DNA from: Sphingobium arseniciresistens
GTDB lineage: Bacteria > Pseudomonadota > Alphaproteobacteria > Sphingomonadales > Sphingomonadaceae
Reading direction: 5' to 3'
Assembly (NCBI GenBank): GCA_029167225.1
Contig: JARFNK010000016.1
Coordinates: 62,001-126,000 of the forward strand
Length of the DNA stretch: 64,000 nt
The position numbers and the translations under genes are program-made. Positions within the stretch are counted from its first letter, which is position 1. Each line of letters opens with the position of its first letter. The notes below the pieces were generated by a model. That model was not told the origin of the DNA. It saw nothing but the letters and a program-made list of their open reading frames with translations, and did not search any database. Below, piece by piece: positions 53,531-62,761 of the stretch.

Positions 53531-56178
53531 TAGATCGCTTCCCAGACGAGCGCGGCATCGCCCAGTGCCTCACGTGCCGGTTCCAGTTTTCGGGGGCAGT
53601 AGCCGTTGCCGGCATTCGCCGGTAGCGCAAAGCTCAGATCGTCATAGTCACCGCCATTGTCGGGCCCGATCACGGCGCGTCCGGCGAGCAGGCTTGCGCG
53701 CGCCGCCCGGAGATGTCCGGCCAGATCCTCCATCACAGCCGCCGGTTCCTCAAGATGGCGGGCTTCCGTGTCACGAGGGTAGAGCAACGCTGCATCAATC
53801 TCGATGCCGTCGCCAAGCAACGCCTTCACCGCATAGGCATAGAGGCAGCGCTGCAGCTCTTTCCCGCCCTGAAGGACGACCTGGTCCTTCGGCAGCTTGC
53901 CGCCCTTATAATCGAACACACGTGCCTTGGCCGCATCCCCCGAGAGGTCGAGGCGATCGATATAGCCGGATATCTGGAATCCGGTGTCGACGATCTCCAC
54001 CGGCTTGGTCGTGTCCCAAGGCAATGCACCGTCGGACTTCGCTTTTTGCCCGCCAAACGGTACCTCGGTGTAGCATTTTTGATCTGATAGAGCCGGTTCA
54101 GGATGCTGAAGCGCGTTCAGCGCCGTCTGTTTGGCGTCCTCCACCGTGCGGCGCCACACGACGAGCGGCGGCACCGCTAGTTCGGCTTGCCACTGCCTGG
54201 CGACGGTTGTTGCCGCCTGCTCAATCGCGGCGACAACCTGATTCGGACGTGCGCCGGCAAGGCTCCCCTGCCCTTCCAGCAGCCGCACCGCATGATCGAG
54301 CGTCTCGTGGAGCAGGATGCCGCTTTGTCGCGCGTCCAACACGAGCGCCTCCTCCGCGCTTTCCGGTGCGCTGATCCCGAGCGCATAGCTCCAGGTGAAC
54401 CCGAGCGGATTGCGCAGCAGCTTGGCGAGCGAGCTCGCCGACTGCACCCGTTGCAGTGCGGCAAGCAGCGCGGGATGATTAGCCCGGACCATTCCGTCAT
54501 GGGCAGTGACAGCGGCTCGCTGCCAGTTGTTCCAGCACTCGGCTGCAGAGCGTGCCTGATCGCTGGCGCCGAAATCCGCGGGACGCGCCACCAGGCGATC
54601 GGTTTCGCTCATCGCATGCGTTGGCCGCCGATTACGGCGGATATAGCGGGCGTCTGGCTGCCCGCGCAGCAACGGGCTCTTGCCGAGCAGCCGTCCTTCG
54701 CTGTCGCGACGAGCTCGCGAGAGCACCACCTGCTCAGTCGTAGTGCAGAGGATCGTCTCGAAATCGCGACGGTCGGCAGCGGTAACTGGCAGCGGGTCGA
54801 GCTCTCCGACCGGGACGATATGATCGGACAGCAACCGATCCTCGGAAATCCGCCTTGGCCATCCGGTCGAGGTCAGGCCGAGCAGACGCACGAACTTCCG
54901 AGGCGATGCCGCAAGCGCCGACGCCGGCATCCACGCCACCGACACGCACACCTCGCAGGCATCCTCCTGGCGTAGGCCATCGATGGTGACGTCGATCGCG
55001 GCCGCGCTGCCGGCGAGCAGGGCCTTCTTCCAGATACGTAGCGCGCCGCCTGACAGGAAGGTGCGCCCCATCTCGTCCGCATCGTTCGTCCCACCGCTGA
55101 GCTTTTCGACGATTGCCCGGAGGTCGGAGCTATGTTCGATACTATCGGGCCAGCGATCGGCTGTCAGGCCGCTCAGGAGCCGCTCCCAGGCGTCGGCTGA
55201 GGACAAAGGCGCATCGGGCGGCAGCACGCGCTGCCAACCTTCGGGAAGCATCTGGAACGGCCCCGAGCCAGCGAGCAGCGTCGCGAGCCGCCGCAGGCGC
55301 AACTGCGATAGCCCGCGCACCAGGATGTCAGCCAGCGCTGCGGCCGTCTGCCCCTCCCGGGTGGTGACCACCCGGATACTGTGAACGAAATGCAGGTCGA
55401 TATTGGCGTCGGCCCTGAGCGCCATGAACTCATCGTCATAGGCGGCCGGCGCAGCCGCCGCGATCGCGATTTCGGATGGCTTGGCTGTGCCGCTGGTGAT
55501 CAACTCGCGCGCCCAGCGCAGCGCCTCGATTGCCTCATGATAGCCGCTGGCAGCGCTTACTGACTTAACGTGCGGCGTGGCTGGCTCCGATCGCTCGATC
55601 TCGACGTTCGAACCTTCCAGCCAGGCGGGGACTGAGCGCGGCCCTGCGTTCCAGCGCACCGGTAACGTCCCGGCAAGCTCGATCAGCAACTCGCGCCAGC
55701 ACGGCGAAAGCTCGCTGATTCCGACGATCTCGATCTCGCCGAAGAGCACGGGAGCAAGGTGGAGACGAGCAAGCGCTTGCGAAGCGAGATCGACCGGCCG
55801 CAGCATCGACGAAGGTAGGCGTTCCAATAGGGCCTGCTCGAGCGCGGCCATCGCTGCTAGCCGGGGATGATCACCGGCTCTCGCAGAAAGGTTGATGCCG
55901 GTGCGCCAGACCTTATGCAGGGTGTCGGCCGTGGCGCCCACCATGCCGGGTAGAAGCTTGATGGCATCCAGCTCACCGAGATCGGTATCGGGCAGCGTCT
56001 TCTGGATCCCATCGCGTAGCGCCTCCGCGTCGATAGGCCGCGCGAAGCCGCCGGCAAGGCGGGCTGCCAGCTGCTCGAAGGACATGACTTGGACGCCATG
56101 GCGTCGGTTGCGGGCAGCAGCTAGGCGGATCTCTCGGGACGTCAGCCGCCCATGTGCTATGTACGTCTGCCTCTTCAT
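53530..56178 (-). CDS. AddB-like PD-(D/E)XK nuclease family protein
   Basis: I start at the ATG at 56178 (MKRQTYIAHGRLTSREIRLA); a start 4 codons earlier is possible. The 882-residue protein has an inactivated-helicase-like N-terminal part and a C-terminal nuclease with ILLHETLDHAV, GYIDRLDLSGDA and the active-site strand RVFDYKGGKLP. It matches AddB-type partners in size, order and fold, but the four-Cys iron-sulfur cluster of AddB is not evident. It lies 12 bases after the helicase gene and overlaps the AddA-like gene, so a heterodimer is expected. Confidence 0.8.
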   Translation of the reverse strand: MKRQTYIAHGRLTSREIRLAAARNRRHGVQVMSFEQLAARLAGGFARPIDAEALRDGIQKTLPDTDLGELDAIKLLPGMVGATADTLHKVWRTGINLSARAGDHPRLAAMAALEQALLERLPSSMLRPVDLASQALARLHLAPVLFGEIEIVGISELSPCWRELLIELAGTLPVRWNAGPRSVPAWLEGSNVEIERSEPATPHVKSVSAASGYHEAIEALRWARELITSGTAKPSEIAIAAAAPAAYDDEFMALRADANIDLHFVHSIRVVTTREGQTAAALADILVRGLSQLRLRRLATLLAGSGPFQMLPEGWQRVLPPDAPLSSADAWERLLSGLTADRWPDSIEHSSDLRAIVEKLSGGTNDADEMGRTFLSGGALRIWKKALLAGSAAAIDVTIDGLRQEDACEVCVSVAWMPASALAASPRKFVRLLGLTSTGWPRRISEDRLLSDHIVPVGELDPLPVTAADRRDFETILCTTTEQVVLSRARRDSEGRLLGKSPLLRGQPDARYIRRNRRPTHAMSETDRLVARPADFGASDQARSAAECWNNWQRAAVTAHDGMVRANHPALLAALQRVQSASSLAKLLRNPLGFTWSYALGISAPESAEEALVLDARQSGILLHETLDHAVRLLEGQGSLAGARPNQVVAAIEQAATTVARQWQAELAVPPLVVWRRTVEDAKQTALNALQHPEPALSDQKCYTEVPFGGQKAKSDGALPWDTTKPVEIVDTGFQISGYIDRLDLSGDAAKARVFDYKGGKLPKDQVVLQGGKELQRCLYAYAVKALLGDGIEIDAALLYPRDTEARHLEEPAAVMEDLAGHLRAARASLLAGRAVIGPDNGGDYDDLSFALPANAGNGYCPRKLEPAREALGDAALVWEAI

Positions 56179-56190
56179 GCCCCGCCCCAC

Positions 56191-59124
56191 TTAGAATGCG
56201 AACTTCGCTTGACCCTTGTTCTCGACAGGGCGCAACTTCGCGTAGGCGAAGAGGTCGGCCAACGAACCGCCCTTGTCGCGCCACCCATAGAATGTATCCT
56301 CGCCCAAAAGGACATAGTTCCACTCTGCGCCGCTGCGGTGTTCTGCGGGAAGGCCATTAATCCGGTTGCACCAAGCCACCGCAGCTTTCCGCTTGCGGAG
56401 CACGTTTGGACTCGTCAGCTGGCCCTGTGCCTTGGTTTCGATAAGGTAGATACCATTGCCCGTACGCACGAGAAAATCGGGAGAATAGAATGCGGGGAGA
56501 CCGTCTTCCTTGATATAGCGTAGCCGCGCAAAGGTATGCTTTTGCTCGTTGATCTTGCAGTGGGCATCGACGCTGGCATCCCGCTCACACGTTTCCATGA
56601 AGGCGTGTTCTAGGCCGCCATTCCGCGACGGGTATGGCAGGCGAAAGTAGATTGCCTTCTCGACGGCGAGGGATGACCCCTCTCGCATCGCCAACTTCGG
56701 CACTTCGGAGAGGCGCCGGTGCGCCACCTCTGCCTCGGCAACGATCACACTTTCTTCGGCCTCAAGTATTGCCCGAGCCCATACCTTAATGAGGTGCTCC
56801 GTCACCGGGTCGATGAGCAGGACTCTCCAATTTTCATCGGCGAGCGGATCAATGACCTGACGGAAAAGGTGGTTGCGAACAAAGGTGTCGATTCCTTCGG
56901 CCATCTCGGCCCGATTGATCTGGATGTAGGGGAACTTGTTCGCGTTGGCGAAAGCCTTGGGGCTGCTCGTAGTATCTGTCAGCGTGACGGCCTCTGCAAT
57001 GCGCCGCGTAACTCGGGCGAGATAATCGTTGTAGCCCGTTGCCGTCATCACTCCGCCGTGGACGCGATAATCGCCGAAGCGAGTTTTCGCCTGCACATCT
57101 TCGGAGTGGAATTTTTCGCCTTGGCCGAGCTGGCTCTTCAGCTGATCGAGCGTGAAATTGCCAAACGCCTGTAGTTTTGCGGGTTCGATATGAGTGTCGT
57201 CCAGCTCCTCCACTTCTTCCCGGAGGATGAATGGAAGAGCGAAATCATACTCCTCGAAGCCGGGCCGCAGCCCGACCGAAATAAGATCGCCGGTCGAGCT
57301 GGTATTCTGATCGTCCTCGTCGTCCTCTTCGGTAGCGAGGCCTTCTTGAATCAGCTCGTCATAGAACCCCTGGAAAGCCGGGTGCTCAACGATCGACAGA
57401 ATGTCGATCATGTTGGAAGGGGTCTTGCCGGTGCGAATGAGTTGACGATTCTCTCGTTTGATGTCGTCAAATTCGTTACCGCGCCACATGAGGCGCAGCC
57501 CGCGCCCAATGGTCTGCTCCAGCAGGATACCGGAGCCGGACGCCCGCAGCGGTACGATCACGCAGATGTTGTTCACATCGAAGCCCTCGCGCAGCATTAG
57601 GACGCTGACGATGACCCGGGGCGACCGATGCCGATCGACGTCGAACAGGCGTTCGCGCAAAATCTTCCACTCGTCCGGTTTCAGCTCGCCCTTACGGTTG
57701 GAATCGACGCGAAGCAGCTCATCGTCAGCAAGGCCTTCGAGCGTCATAAACTCGGCGACGAGGGGGGTGACAGTCGTATCCTCGCAGACTACCAGCATTT
57801 TCGGGTGCTTGTCAGGATCGAGGCCGGCGAAATCCGCTTCGAGTTTGCGGAGTTTGGTCAGGCCGGCGCGAAGCATGATCCGCTGCCCTTCAGACAGCAT
57901 CGGGTTGCCGTTTTCGTCTCGATCGGCGTTGAAGTCGAGGTCTTCATGGCTGAGCGCCCCGATTTCCGAGCGCTTGTCGAGCACGAGGGATTTCACGAGA
58001 CCTGCGCGCATCGCGGTTTTCAAGTCGAAATCGACGACAATGTGCGGAAAATAGGCCTTTCGAGAATTCCTTCCAGTCCCAACCTCGTTGTAGGGCGTCG
58101 CTGAAAAATCAACCTGAACAAAGCGAGCGCCCTTCGGCTGTGAAATCAAGTTAAGGCTCTTCTGCCACTCGACCTCCGTAACTTCCCCCTCCCGCTTGAA
58201 ATCGTGGATGTGGTGCGCCTCGTCGTTAAACACCATTAATGCCGGTAGGTCTTTTAAGTATGAGAGAATACCGCCACGCTCAAACCGACGGTTGAGGACG
58301 TTCAAATCATTGCCCTGGCTCATGCCAGGCATCAGCGGAAAAATGCTCTGCACCACGGCCTTGGGATCGACAGTATCTCCGGGGGCGACGATCTCATCGT
58401 CTTCGAGTGGCTCGCCTTCTTCTGAAAGGACGTGCCAGTTAGAAATGGCGATGATCCCGCCGGCTGTCGTTTTGCGGCCGATCTCTTCTTTAGGGCAGAC
58501 TGCACCTTGGACGAAGCGAAACACCTCATCCCGATAGGCGTCAGGAATGAACAGTTCTTGGAATATCGCTAGATCGGAAATCGAGAAGTCGCGCTTGCCG
58601 TGGCGCTCTTTGCCCATGAATGCATCCAATAGGCGATCATAGACGATGAGGCCGGGGACCACGATAAGGAAATTTTTTGTGTAGCGCTCGCTTTCCGGCG
58701 CGCGGTTTGCGTTTAACACTTGCCAGACCAAGAGGGCTTGCAGCACCCACGTTTTGCCGGTGCCGGTCGCCATTTTCAGGCAGTATTTGGGATAGCCATT
58801 TTTCGGCGCGCGAATGATTTCAGAATCGCGCGTGCTTGCCAACAAAACGTCGGGGGCCGCCCTCTGGTAGAGGTCCTGCAACGTCGCAATGCCCAGTACC
58901 TCGTGGGCATAAATTACATTGAGTAGTGCCTGCCGCTGCCCAGGATGGAAGTTGAACTGCCTGGAGTCCTGAAACTCCGCTTGAAACCACCATTTCAGTA
59001 GCTCGGCCGTCGTCTCCGAAACCAGGTCAAGGATCGGCGCCGTTCCCGCTTCTAGGCCGGCTGAGAGCTCTTCAACCTTGGCGGTTAAACCGCTGGCAAG
59101 AGTAAGTTCGTTGATGCCCGCCAT
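56191..59124 (-). CDS. Type III restriction-like DEAD/DEAH helicase-nuclease (Res)
   Basis: The 977-residue protein has Walker A MATGTGKT (about 119-126), the DEAH box NDEAHH (about 302), SAT motif FSATPYNEV, and later VSVLMLREGFDVNNICVIVP and the QTIGRGLRLMW arginine motif. A PD-(D/E)XK domain lies at the C-terminus (SPDFLVRTGNGIYLIETKAQ). The layout matches the Res subunit of type III restriction enzymes. ATG (TGATG overlap with mod) or a GTG one codon before (GTGA) may start it. It probably translocates or loops on DNA lacking the cognate methylation. Confidence 0.87.
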   Translation of the reverse strand: MAGINELTLASGLTAKVEELSAGLEAGTAPILDLVSETTAELLKWWFQAEFQDSRQFNFHPGQRQALLNVIYAHEVLGIATLQDLYQRAAPDVLLASTRDSEIIRAPKNGYPKYCLKMATGTGKTWVLQALLVWQVLNANRAPESERYTKNFLIVVPGLIVYDRLLDAFMGKERHGKRDFSISDLAIFQELFIPDAYRDEVFRFVQGAVCPKEEIGRKTTAGGIIAISNWHVLSEEGEPLEDDEIVAPGDTVDPKAVVQSIFPLMPGMSQGNDLNVLNRRFERGGILSYLKDLPALMVFNDEAHHIHDFKREGEVTEVEWQKSLNLISQPKGARFVQVDFSATPYNEVGTGRNSRKAYFPHIVVDFDLKTAMRAGLVKSLVLDKRSEIGALSHEDLDFNADRDENGNPMLSEGQRIMLRAGLTKLRKLEADFAGLDPDKHPKMLVVCEDTTVTPLVAEFMTLEGLADDELLRVDSNRKGELKPDEWKILRERLFDVDRHRSPRVIVSVLMLREGFDVNNICVIVPLRASGSGILLEQTIGRGLRLMWRGNEFDDIKRENRQLIRTGKTPSNMIDILSIVEHPAFQGFYDELIQEGLATEEDDEDDQNTSSTGDLISVGLRPGFEEYDFALPFILREEVEELDDTHIEPAKLQAFGNFTLDQLKSQLGQGEKFHSEDVQAKTRFGDYRVHGGVMTATGYNDYLARVTRRIAEAVTLTDTTSSPKAFANANKFPYIQINRAEMAEGIDTFVRNHLFRQVIDPLADENWRVLLIDPVTEHLIKVWARAILEAEESVIVAEAEVAHRRLSEVPKLAMREGSSLAVEKAIYFRLPYPSRNGGLEHAFMETCERDASVDAHCKINEQKHTFARLRYIKEDGLPAFYSPDFLVRTGNGIYLIETKAQGQLTSPNVLRKRKAAVAWCNRINGLPAEHRSGAEWNYVLLGEDTFYGWRDKGGSLADLFAYAKLRPVENKGQAKFAF

Positions 59125-61178
59125 CACGCCACCTCGACCATGGCTTCGGCTTCGAATCCGAAGACATCCACGACCCGAACGCAGATCAAACGCTTGCCAT
59201 CCTTCCTTGGAAGCCCCGTCAGCCTTGCGGTCGAGACGACTCGGAGGGGATCGTCATCATTCTCAGTGTTTCCTCGATAGTCTTGCCACACAGAACGGAA
59301 CACTTCGCCGTCATAGTCCGGATCGACGCTCCAATATTCAATGAGTGCCAACGGATCCGAGTTGATGACGTTTTGAAGTTGGCGTCTGTTTGCATCGTCC
59401 AAGTTGAGCGCATCTGGCGAAAGCAGAACATAGTTTGCTATCGCCACGTCCAATGCCTCCCCTTTTCCTTCGGCCCTGCGAAGCACTTCGCCCAGCTTGA
59501 GATACTGAAGCGACGAAAAGCGTACCTCGTCAGCCTTCAACTTGTGGCCCTTTTTCTTGAGACGATCGAGAAGGTCGGGCGGAATAACCAAAACCTCAAG
59601 CTTATCTGCCTGACCGAGCGCCTCAATATCATGTCCAATTGTCGGAGAAAAGTTCCAGCCGAGGACGATGACCTTATCCCATCCTCCCATAAGATTGTCG
59701 CGAATCTCGATGGCCCGCCGAAGCGTAGTGAGGCCCGTCATCTTATTTGGGCTGTCGGCCAACACCAAAGTTTTGCTGCTTCCGGCTATCCGACCCATGT
59801 TCTTGTTTGGATTCTCATCGACCGGTAACGGGAGTGCTCCAAAGAGTCCCAGCACGATCTCGGCAAGATCGCCGATACGGAACCGGCTTCCCATAGTCGA
59901 GCGGAGCTGCTCGACTTGATAGTCGCCAATGTGCTGGTAAAGAAAAGGGCGGGCGTCCTGATCGATCAGGCGCTTTCGCGCGATCATACAGGCGGGCTTA
60001 CCGAGGTCGGACACTATCCAGCGCCGGCCAAGCCGTTCGGCCACCGCGGCCGTAGTCCCCGAGCCTGAGAAAAGGTCCAAGACGAGTGAGTCAGGATTAC
60101 TGGATGCGCTTATTATTCGCTCAAGAAGCTTCTCAGGTTTTTGGGTGCCGTAGCCCACTTTCTCGGACGACCATCCCCGTATCATGCTGATGTCATCCCA
60201 CCAAGTACCAACCTGGACACCTTTGGAATCGTCTAGATATTTCTTTTGCATCGGGACGGTGCCGGGATTCGTTTGGATCACTAGCCCAGCGTCTATTAGG
60301 CCTTGCATCCTCGCCCGCGAATAACGCCAAGCGCGAGTAACGCCCATTACTTCGTAGACGGGATTGCCCTTCGCCGCTCCGCCGGGGCCCAACATATTCT
60401 CCATCTTGTATCGGCGGCCGTCGGGGTCTTTGTACTTGTAAAACCCGTCGACGTAGTTGTCAGACAGAGGCAGATATATGGGATTCCAAATCCTGCTCTG
60501 TCCTTTGGCGTAAAATAGGATGACGTCGTGGACGCGACTATAATGTTTGCTTCCCTGTGCCGCATCGCCCTTTGCATCGGAGCGTTTCCAGCAAATCTCA
60601 TTAACGAAGCTATCGGGTCCAAATATGCTGTCGGCCACGACCCTCACATAGTCTGCAACGTGCCAATCTAGGTGAATGTAAATAGAGCCACTGTCAGAAA
60701 GAAGCTCACGCATTAGCACCAGGCGCGGCACGATATTTTCGATGTATGATGACGTGCCATTGGACCAAGTGTCGGCGTAGGCATACTGCTCAATCACGGT
60801 GGGGCGTTGCTCAATATCACCAGTAGGCAAAGATATCTTGGTCTTGTAGTCAGCTTTGCTGTCAAACGGTGGATCGATGTAGATGAGATCGACCTTCCCT
60901 CTTATCGACCCGGAATTATCGTCACCCGCCAGAAGGGCAGCCATCGCAAGTAGATTATCACCGTAGATCAGCCTATTGGCGCTCGTATGAATTTGCTGAT
61001 AATCGGCCCTTTCGCTACTGCGAAGTAGATCCTGCCAGTTGCTATCTCTTGAGGGAATCACCAGTTCACGCGTCTGCAGCCCGAGGCGGTAATTGCTCTC
61101 AGCGCGCTCCATGACACGCTCCGCTTCGCGCTTTCCCTCCGTCACGATCGGCGGAAGCTGCTCTAACAGACTCTTCAT
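59124..61178 (-). CDS. Type III-like DNA adenine methyltransferase (Mod)
   Basis: This 684-residue beta-class methyltransferase has the catalytic motif IV first (YIDPPFDSKADY, DPPF at 102-105) and the AdoMet-binding motif I later (VLDLFSGSGTT, 367-376), with GYGTQKPEKLLERII before it. DPPF/DPPY points to N6-adenine or N4-cytosine methylation; type III Mod enzymes make N6-methyladenine. A C-terminal 250 residues of unknown fold follow. It overlaps the small ORF before it by 4 bases and the Res gene by 1. Confidence 0.9.
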   Translation of the reverse strand: MKSLLEQLPPIVTEGKREAERVMERAESNYRLGLQTRELVIPSRDSNWQDLLRSSERADYQQIHTSANRLIYGDNLLAMAALLAGDDNSGSIRGKVDLIYIDPPFDSKADYKTKISLPTGDIEQRPTVIEQYAYADTWSNGTSSYIENIVPRLVLMRELLSDSGSIYIHLDWHVADYVRVVADSIFGPDSFVNEICWKRSDAKGDAAQGSKHYSRVHDVILFYAKGQSRIWNPIYLPLSDNYVDGFYKYKDPDGRRYKMENMLGPGGAAKGNPVYEVMGVTRAWRYSRARMQGLIDAGLVIQTNPGTVPMQKKYLDDSKGVQVGTWWDDISMIRGWSSEKVGYGTQKPEKLLERIISASSNPDSLVLDLFSGSGTTAAVAERLGRRWIVSDLGKPACMIARKRLIDQDARPFLYQHIGDYQVEQLRSTMGSRFRIGDLAEIVLGLFGALPLPVDENPNKNMGRIAGSSKTLVLADSPNKMTGLTTLRRAIEIRDNLMGGWDKVIVLGWNFSPTIGHDIEALGQADKLEVLVIPPDLLDRLKKKGHKLKADEVRFSSLQYLKLGEVLRRAEGKGEALDVAIANYVLLSPDALNLDDANRRQLQNVINSDPLALIEYWSVDPDYDGEVFRSVWQDYRGNTENDDDPLRVVSTARLTGLPRKDGKRLICVRVVDVFGFEAEAMVEVA

Positions 61179-61309
61179 TCAGAGATTCCTTTTTCCGTGC
61201 GGGTGGCACGGTCACGCGCTTTAGATATTGAAAGGTCACGGTTGTAATGACGCGGTCGCCACAGCAGCGTTTGTGGGAAAGCGCTGCCTAGCGGCTCATG
61301 ATCGGTCAT
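61175..61309 (-). CDS. 44-residue ORF coupled to mod
   Basis: The ATG at 61309 lies within the last codons of the HTH gene (14-base overlap) and the stop overlaps the mod start (ATGA). The product (MTDHEPLGSAFPQTLLWRPR, then HYNRDLSISKARDRATRTEK) is basic and shows no domain. Tight coupling on both sides is the only evidence that it is expressed. It could be a regulatory leader or a small DNA-binding accessory protein. Confidence 0.5.
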   Translation of the reverse strand: MTDHEPLGSAFPQTLLWRPRHYNRDLSISKARDRATRTEKGISE

Positions 61310-61649
61310 GAGAGTCCCCTCGCGCGGCGTTAAGTCGATGAAGAACGGCTTTCTCAAGCCCTCCGAGCTCGAGTTTTTTACGGTTGACGATCGCCAGCAG
61401 CCTTGGTCCGAGATCTTCGGGACACGTCGTTGCTGATGAAAGCCAGTAGCGGACCGTACGGTCCGAGACGCTCAGATCTGCAGCAAGGGGCGCCTGCCAT
61501 CGTTCGCCATATAGCGCTTCTCCGACAAAGCGGAGCAGACCGAGTTTGCCTTCGTCCCCCATTTCCGCGTTTCTAGGAAATTGGGGAGCGATGATCAAGG
61601 AAAAGTGGTCGCTAACCTGCCCGGCTGCTAGCTTTGGGTCAGCAACCAA
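61296..61649 (-). CDS. Small helix-turn-helix protein at the head of the ten-gene unit
   Basis: The conserved-looking part is GKLGLLRFVGEALYGERWQA, then PLAADLSVSDRTVRYWLSSA, a compact helix-turn-helix with a recognition helix in SDRTVRYWL. The open frame begins with TTG at 61649; an ATG at 61562 (MGDEGKLGL) is also possible, giving 88 residues. It is the first gene of the co-oriented unit and is likely its regulator. The downstream small ORF overlaps its end. Confidence 0.6.
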   Translation of the reverse strand: MVADPKLAAGQVSDHFSLIIAPQFPRNAEMGDEGKLGLLRFVGEALYGERWQAPLAADLSVSDRTVRYWLSSATTCPEDLGPRLLAIVNRKKLELGGLEKAVLHRLNAARGDSHDRS

Positions 61650-61751
61650 TGAGGTGGCTCGGCGACGAGCAGCCCGAGTGGAGCGGCCGTTATCTTACTG
61701 CCAGGCTACGCGATATTGCCTAGGGTTCGCTACCGGAATGATCGTCAGATG

Positions 61752-62282
61752 TTAGCGGCGCGCTCCAAGAGCGTGGGCAGCTTGCCGCGTAAGAGTGTAA
61801 ACCGCTTCGCGTTGAGCACCTCGATTTTGATGGTCGACGCGGAACCCCTGGTAGTGCCGGCGAACGAGCCCTGCCTTCACCAGATCCGAGACCGCCCGAC
61901 TGACACTGCATCGACCAGATCGGAGCACGCGGCGCCGCACCTCGGCGTCGATGATCGCATGGGCTTCAGCGGGATCGGTCGGTAGAGCGCCACTGCGGGA
62001 AAGTTCGTCGCGCACTGCGGCTGTCGTGGCGCGTCGCTTGGGATCGCGCTGCGCCATTGGAACCATGGCGTCTGAGAGCCAGTCCCGGACGGGAACACGG
62101 CGATCGGCATCCTTCACATAGGGGCCTGCGCGCCCAGACGGTCCAGCCGCCTTAGCGATCAGGTTGAGCACCATGAACGTGTAGCGGGGACGGTCTGAAA
62201 CGCCCGCCAGACGCTCAAGAACCGCCGGCAGATCCAGGACCGTGCTGTCGTCGTCGCACACAAAGAGATCCGGTTGAAACAT
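61752..62282 (-). CDS. Hypothetical protein, possible winged-helix
   Basis: The 176-residue protein has a charged N-terminus and a C-terminal half that could be a winged helix (EVRRRVLRSGRCSVSRAVSD, then LVKAGLVRRHYQGFRVDHQN). I recognise no named family. It lies 102 bases upstream of the HTH gene on the same strand and is divergent from the SOS-controlled genes on its right. A link to the ten-gene unit is possible but not shown. Confidence 0.55.
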   Translation of the reverse strand: MFQPDLFVCDDDSTVLDLPAVLERLAGVSDRPRYTFMVLNLIAKAAGPSGRAGPYVKDADRRVPVRDWLSDAMVPMAQRDPKRRATTAAVRDELSRSGALPTDPAEAHAIIDAEVRRRVLRSGRCSVSRAVSDLVKAGLVRRHYQGFRVDHQNRGAQREAVYTLTRQAAHALGARR

Positions 62283-62435
62283 GGAACATTACAAGCACAT
62301 CGGGTGCTCAGTGTGAATCCCTATTCGTGCCTTCCCAGCGAATTTCCGGCTATGGCACTTCACCGGGCATCCCAGTTTGGCGTCCGTTATCGGTAGGGTG
62401 TTTCCTTCCTCCGCGGTCTCCGCGAGAGCAGCACG

Positions 62436-62481
62436 AGTGGCACTTTACCCGATATCGCGGCTTTCCGGGTAAAGTGCCACT
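62436..62481. repeat. Perfect 16-bp inverted repeat around a 14-base loop
   Basis: AGTGGCACTTTACCCG and its exact reverse complement. A related half site, TGGCACTTCACCGGG, lies at 62354. The gene-free stretch 62283-62590 holds this, the half site and the SOS box. The absence of a T-run argues against a terminator; an operator or plasmid maintenance site is possible. Confidence 0.6.
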
Positions 62482-62544
62482 GGCGGCAAATGCCCCGATG
62501 AGAGCCCCGCGAGTTCCTGGCTTGACTCAAGCGGTCGGGAGATA

Positions 62545-62559
62545 GAACGTATAGGGAAC
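62545..62559 (+). promoter_or_regulatory. LexA/SOS box GAAC-N7-GAAC
   Basis: GAAC-GTATAGG-GAAC is a perfect match to the alphaproteobacterial direct-repeat SOS box. It lies 31 bases before the imuA fragment and about 200 before the SRAP gene. TTGACT at 62522 may be the -35 region. Confidence 0.75.
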
Positions 62560-62590
62560 ATTTCAACCGCTCCCGAGTCGCACCAATGCT

Positions 62591-62749
62591 ATGCGCCAGT
62601 CTATCGTCCTCGAACATCTGCGAGCGCGTATCGCGCAGATCGAAGGCGTGGGTGCGAGGCATGATGCTATCCCGTTCGGCCTAAGCGAACTCGACGGCCG
62701 GTTGCCAGGTGGCGGGATCGCAACAGGCGCTCTCCATGAGATTCCGTGA
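62591..62749 (+). pseudogene. imuA: ImuA, N-terminal fragment
   Basis: The 52-residue ORF reads MRQSIVLEHLRARIAQIEGV to AIPFGLSELDGRLPGGGIAT and GALHEIP-stop. It matches the N-terminus of ImuA, the RecA/SulA-like partner of the ImuB-DnaE2 mutasome, up to the P-loop-like PGGG region, and then ends. Full-length ImuA is over 200 residues. The SOS box upstream is the expected control. The SRAP gene follows 12 bases later, in the place of the missing imuA remainder. Confidence 0.75.
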
Positions 62750-62761
62750 TAGAAAGACGCC

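Noticed and set aside
62436-62481. CRISPR or intrinsic terminator at the inverted repeat
   Set aside because: Only one repeat unit and no spacers; no T-run after the hairpin.
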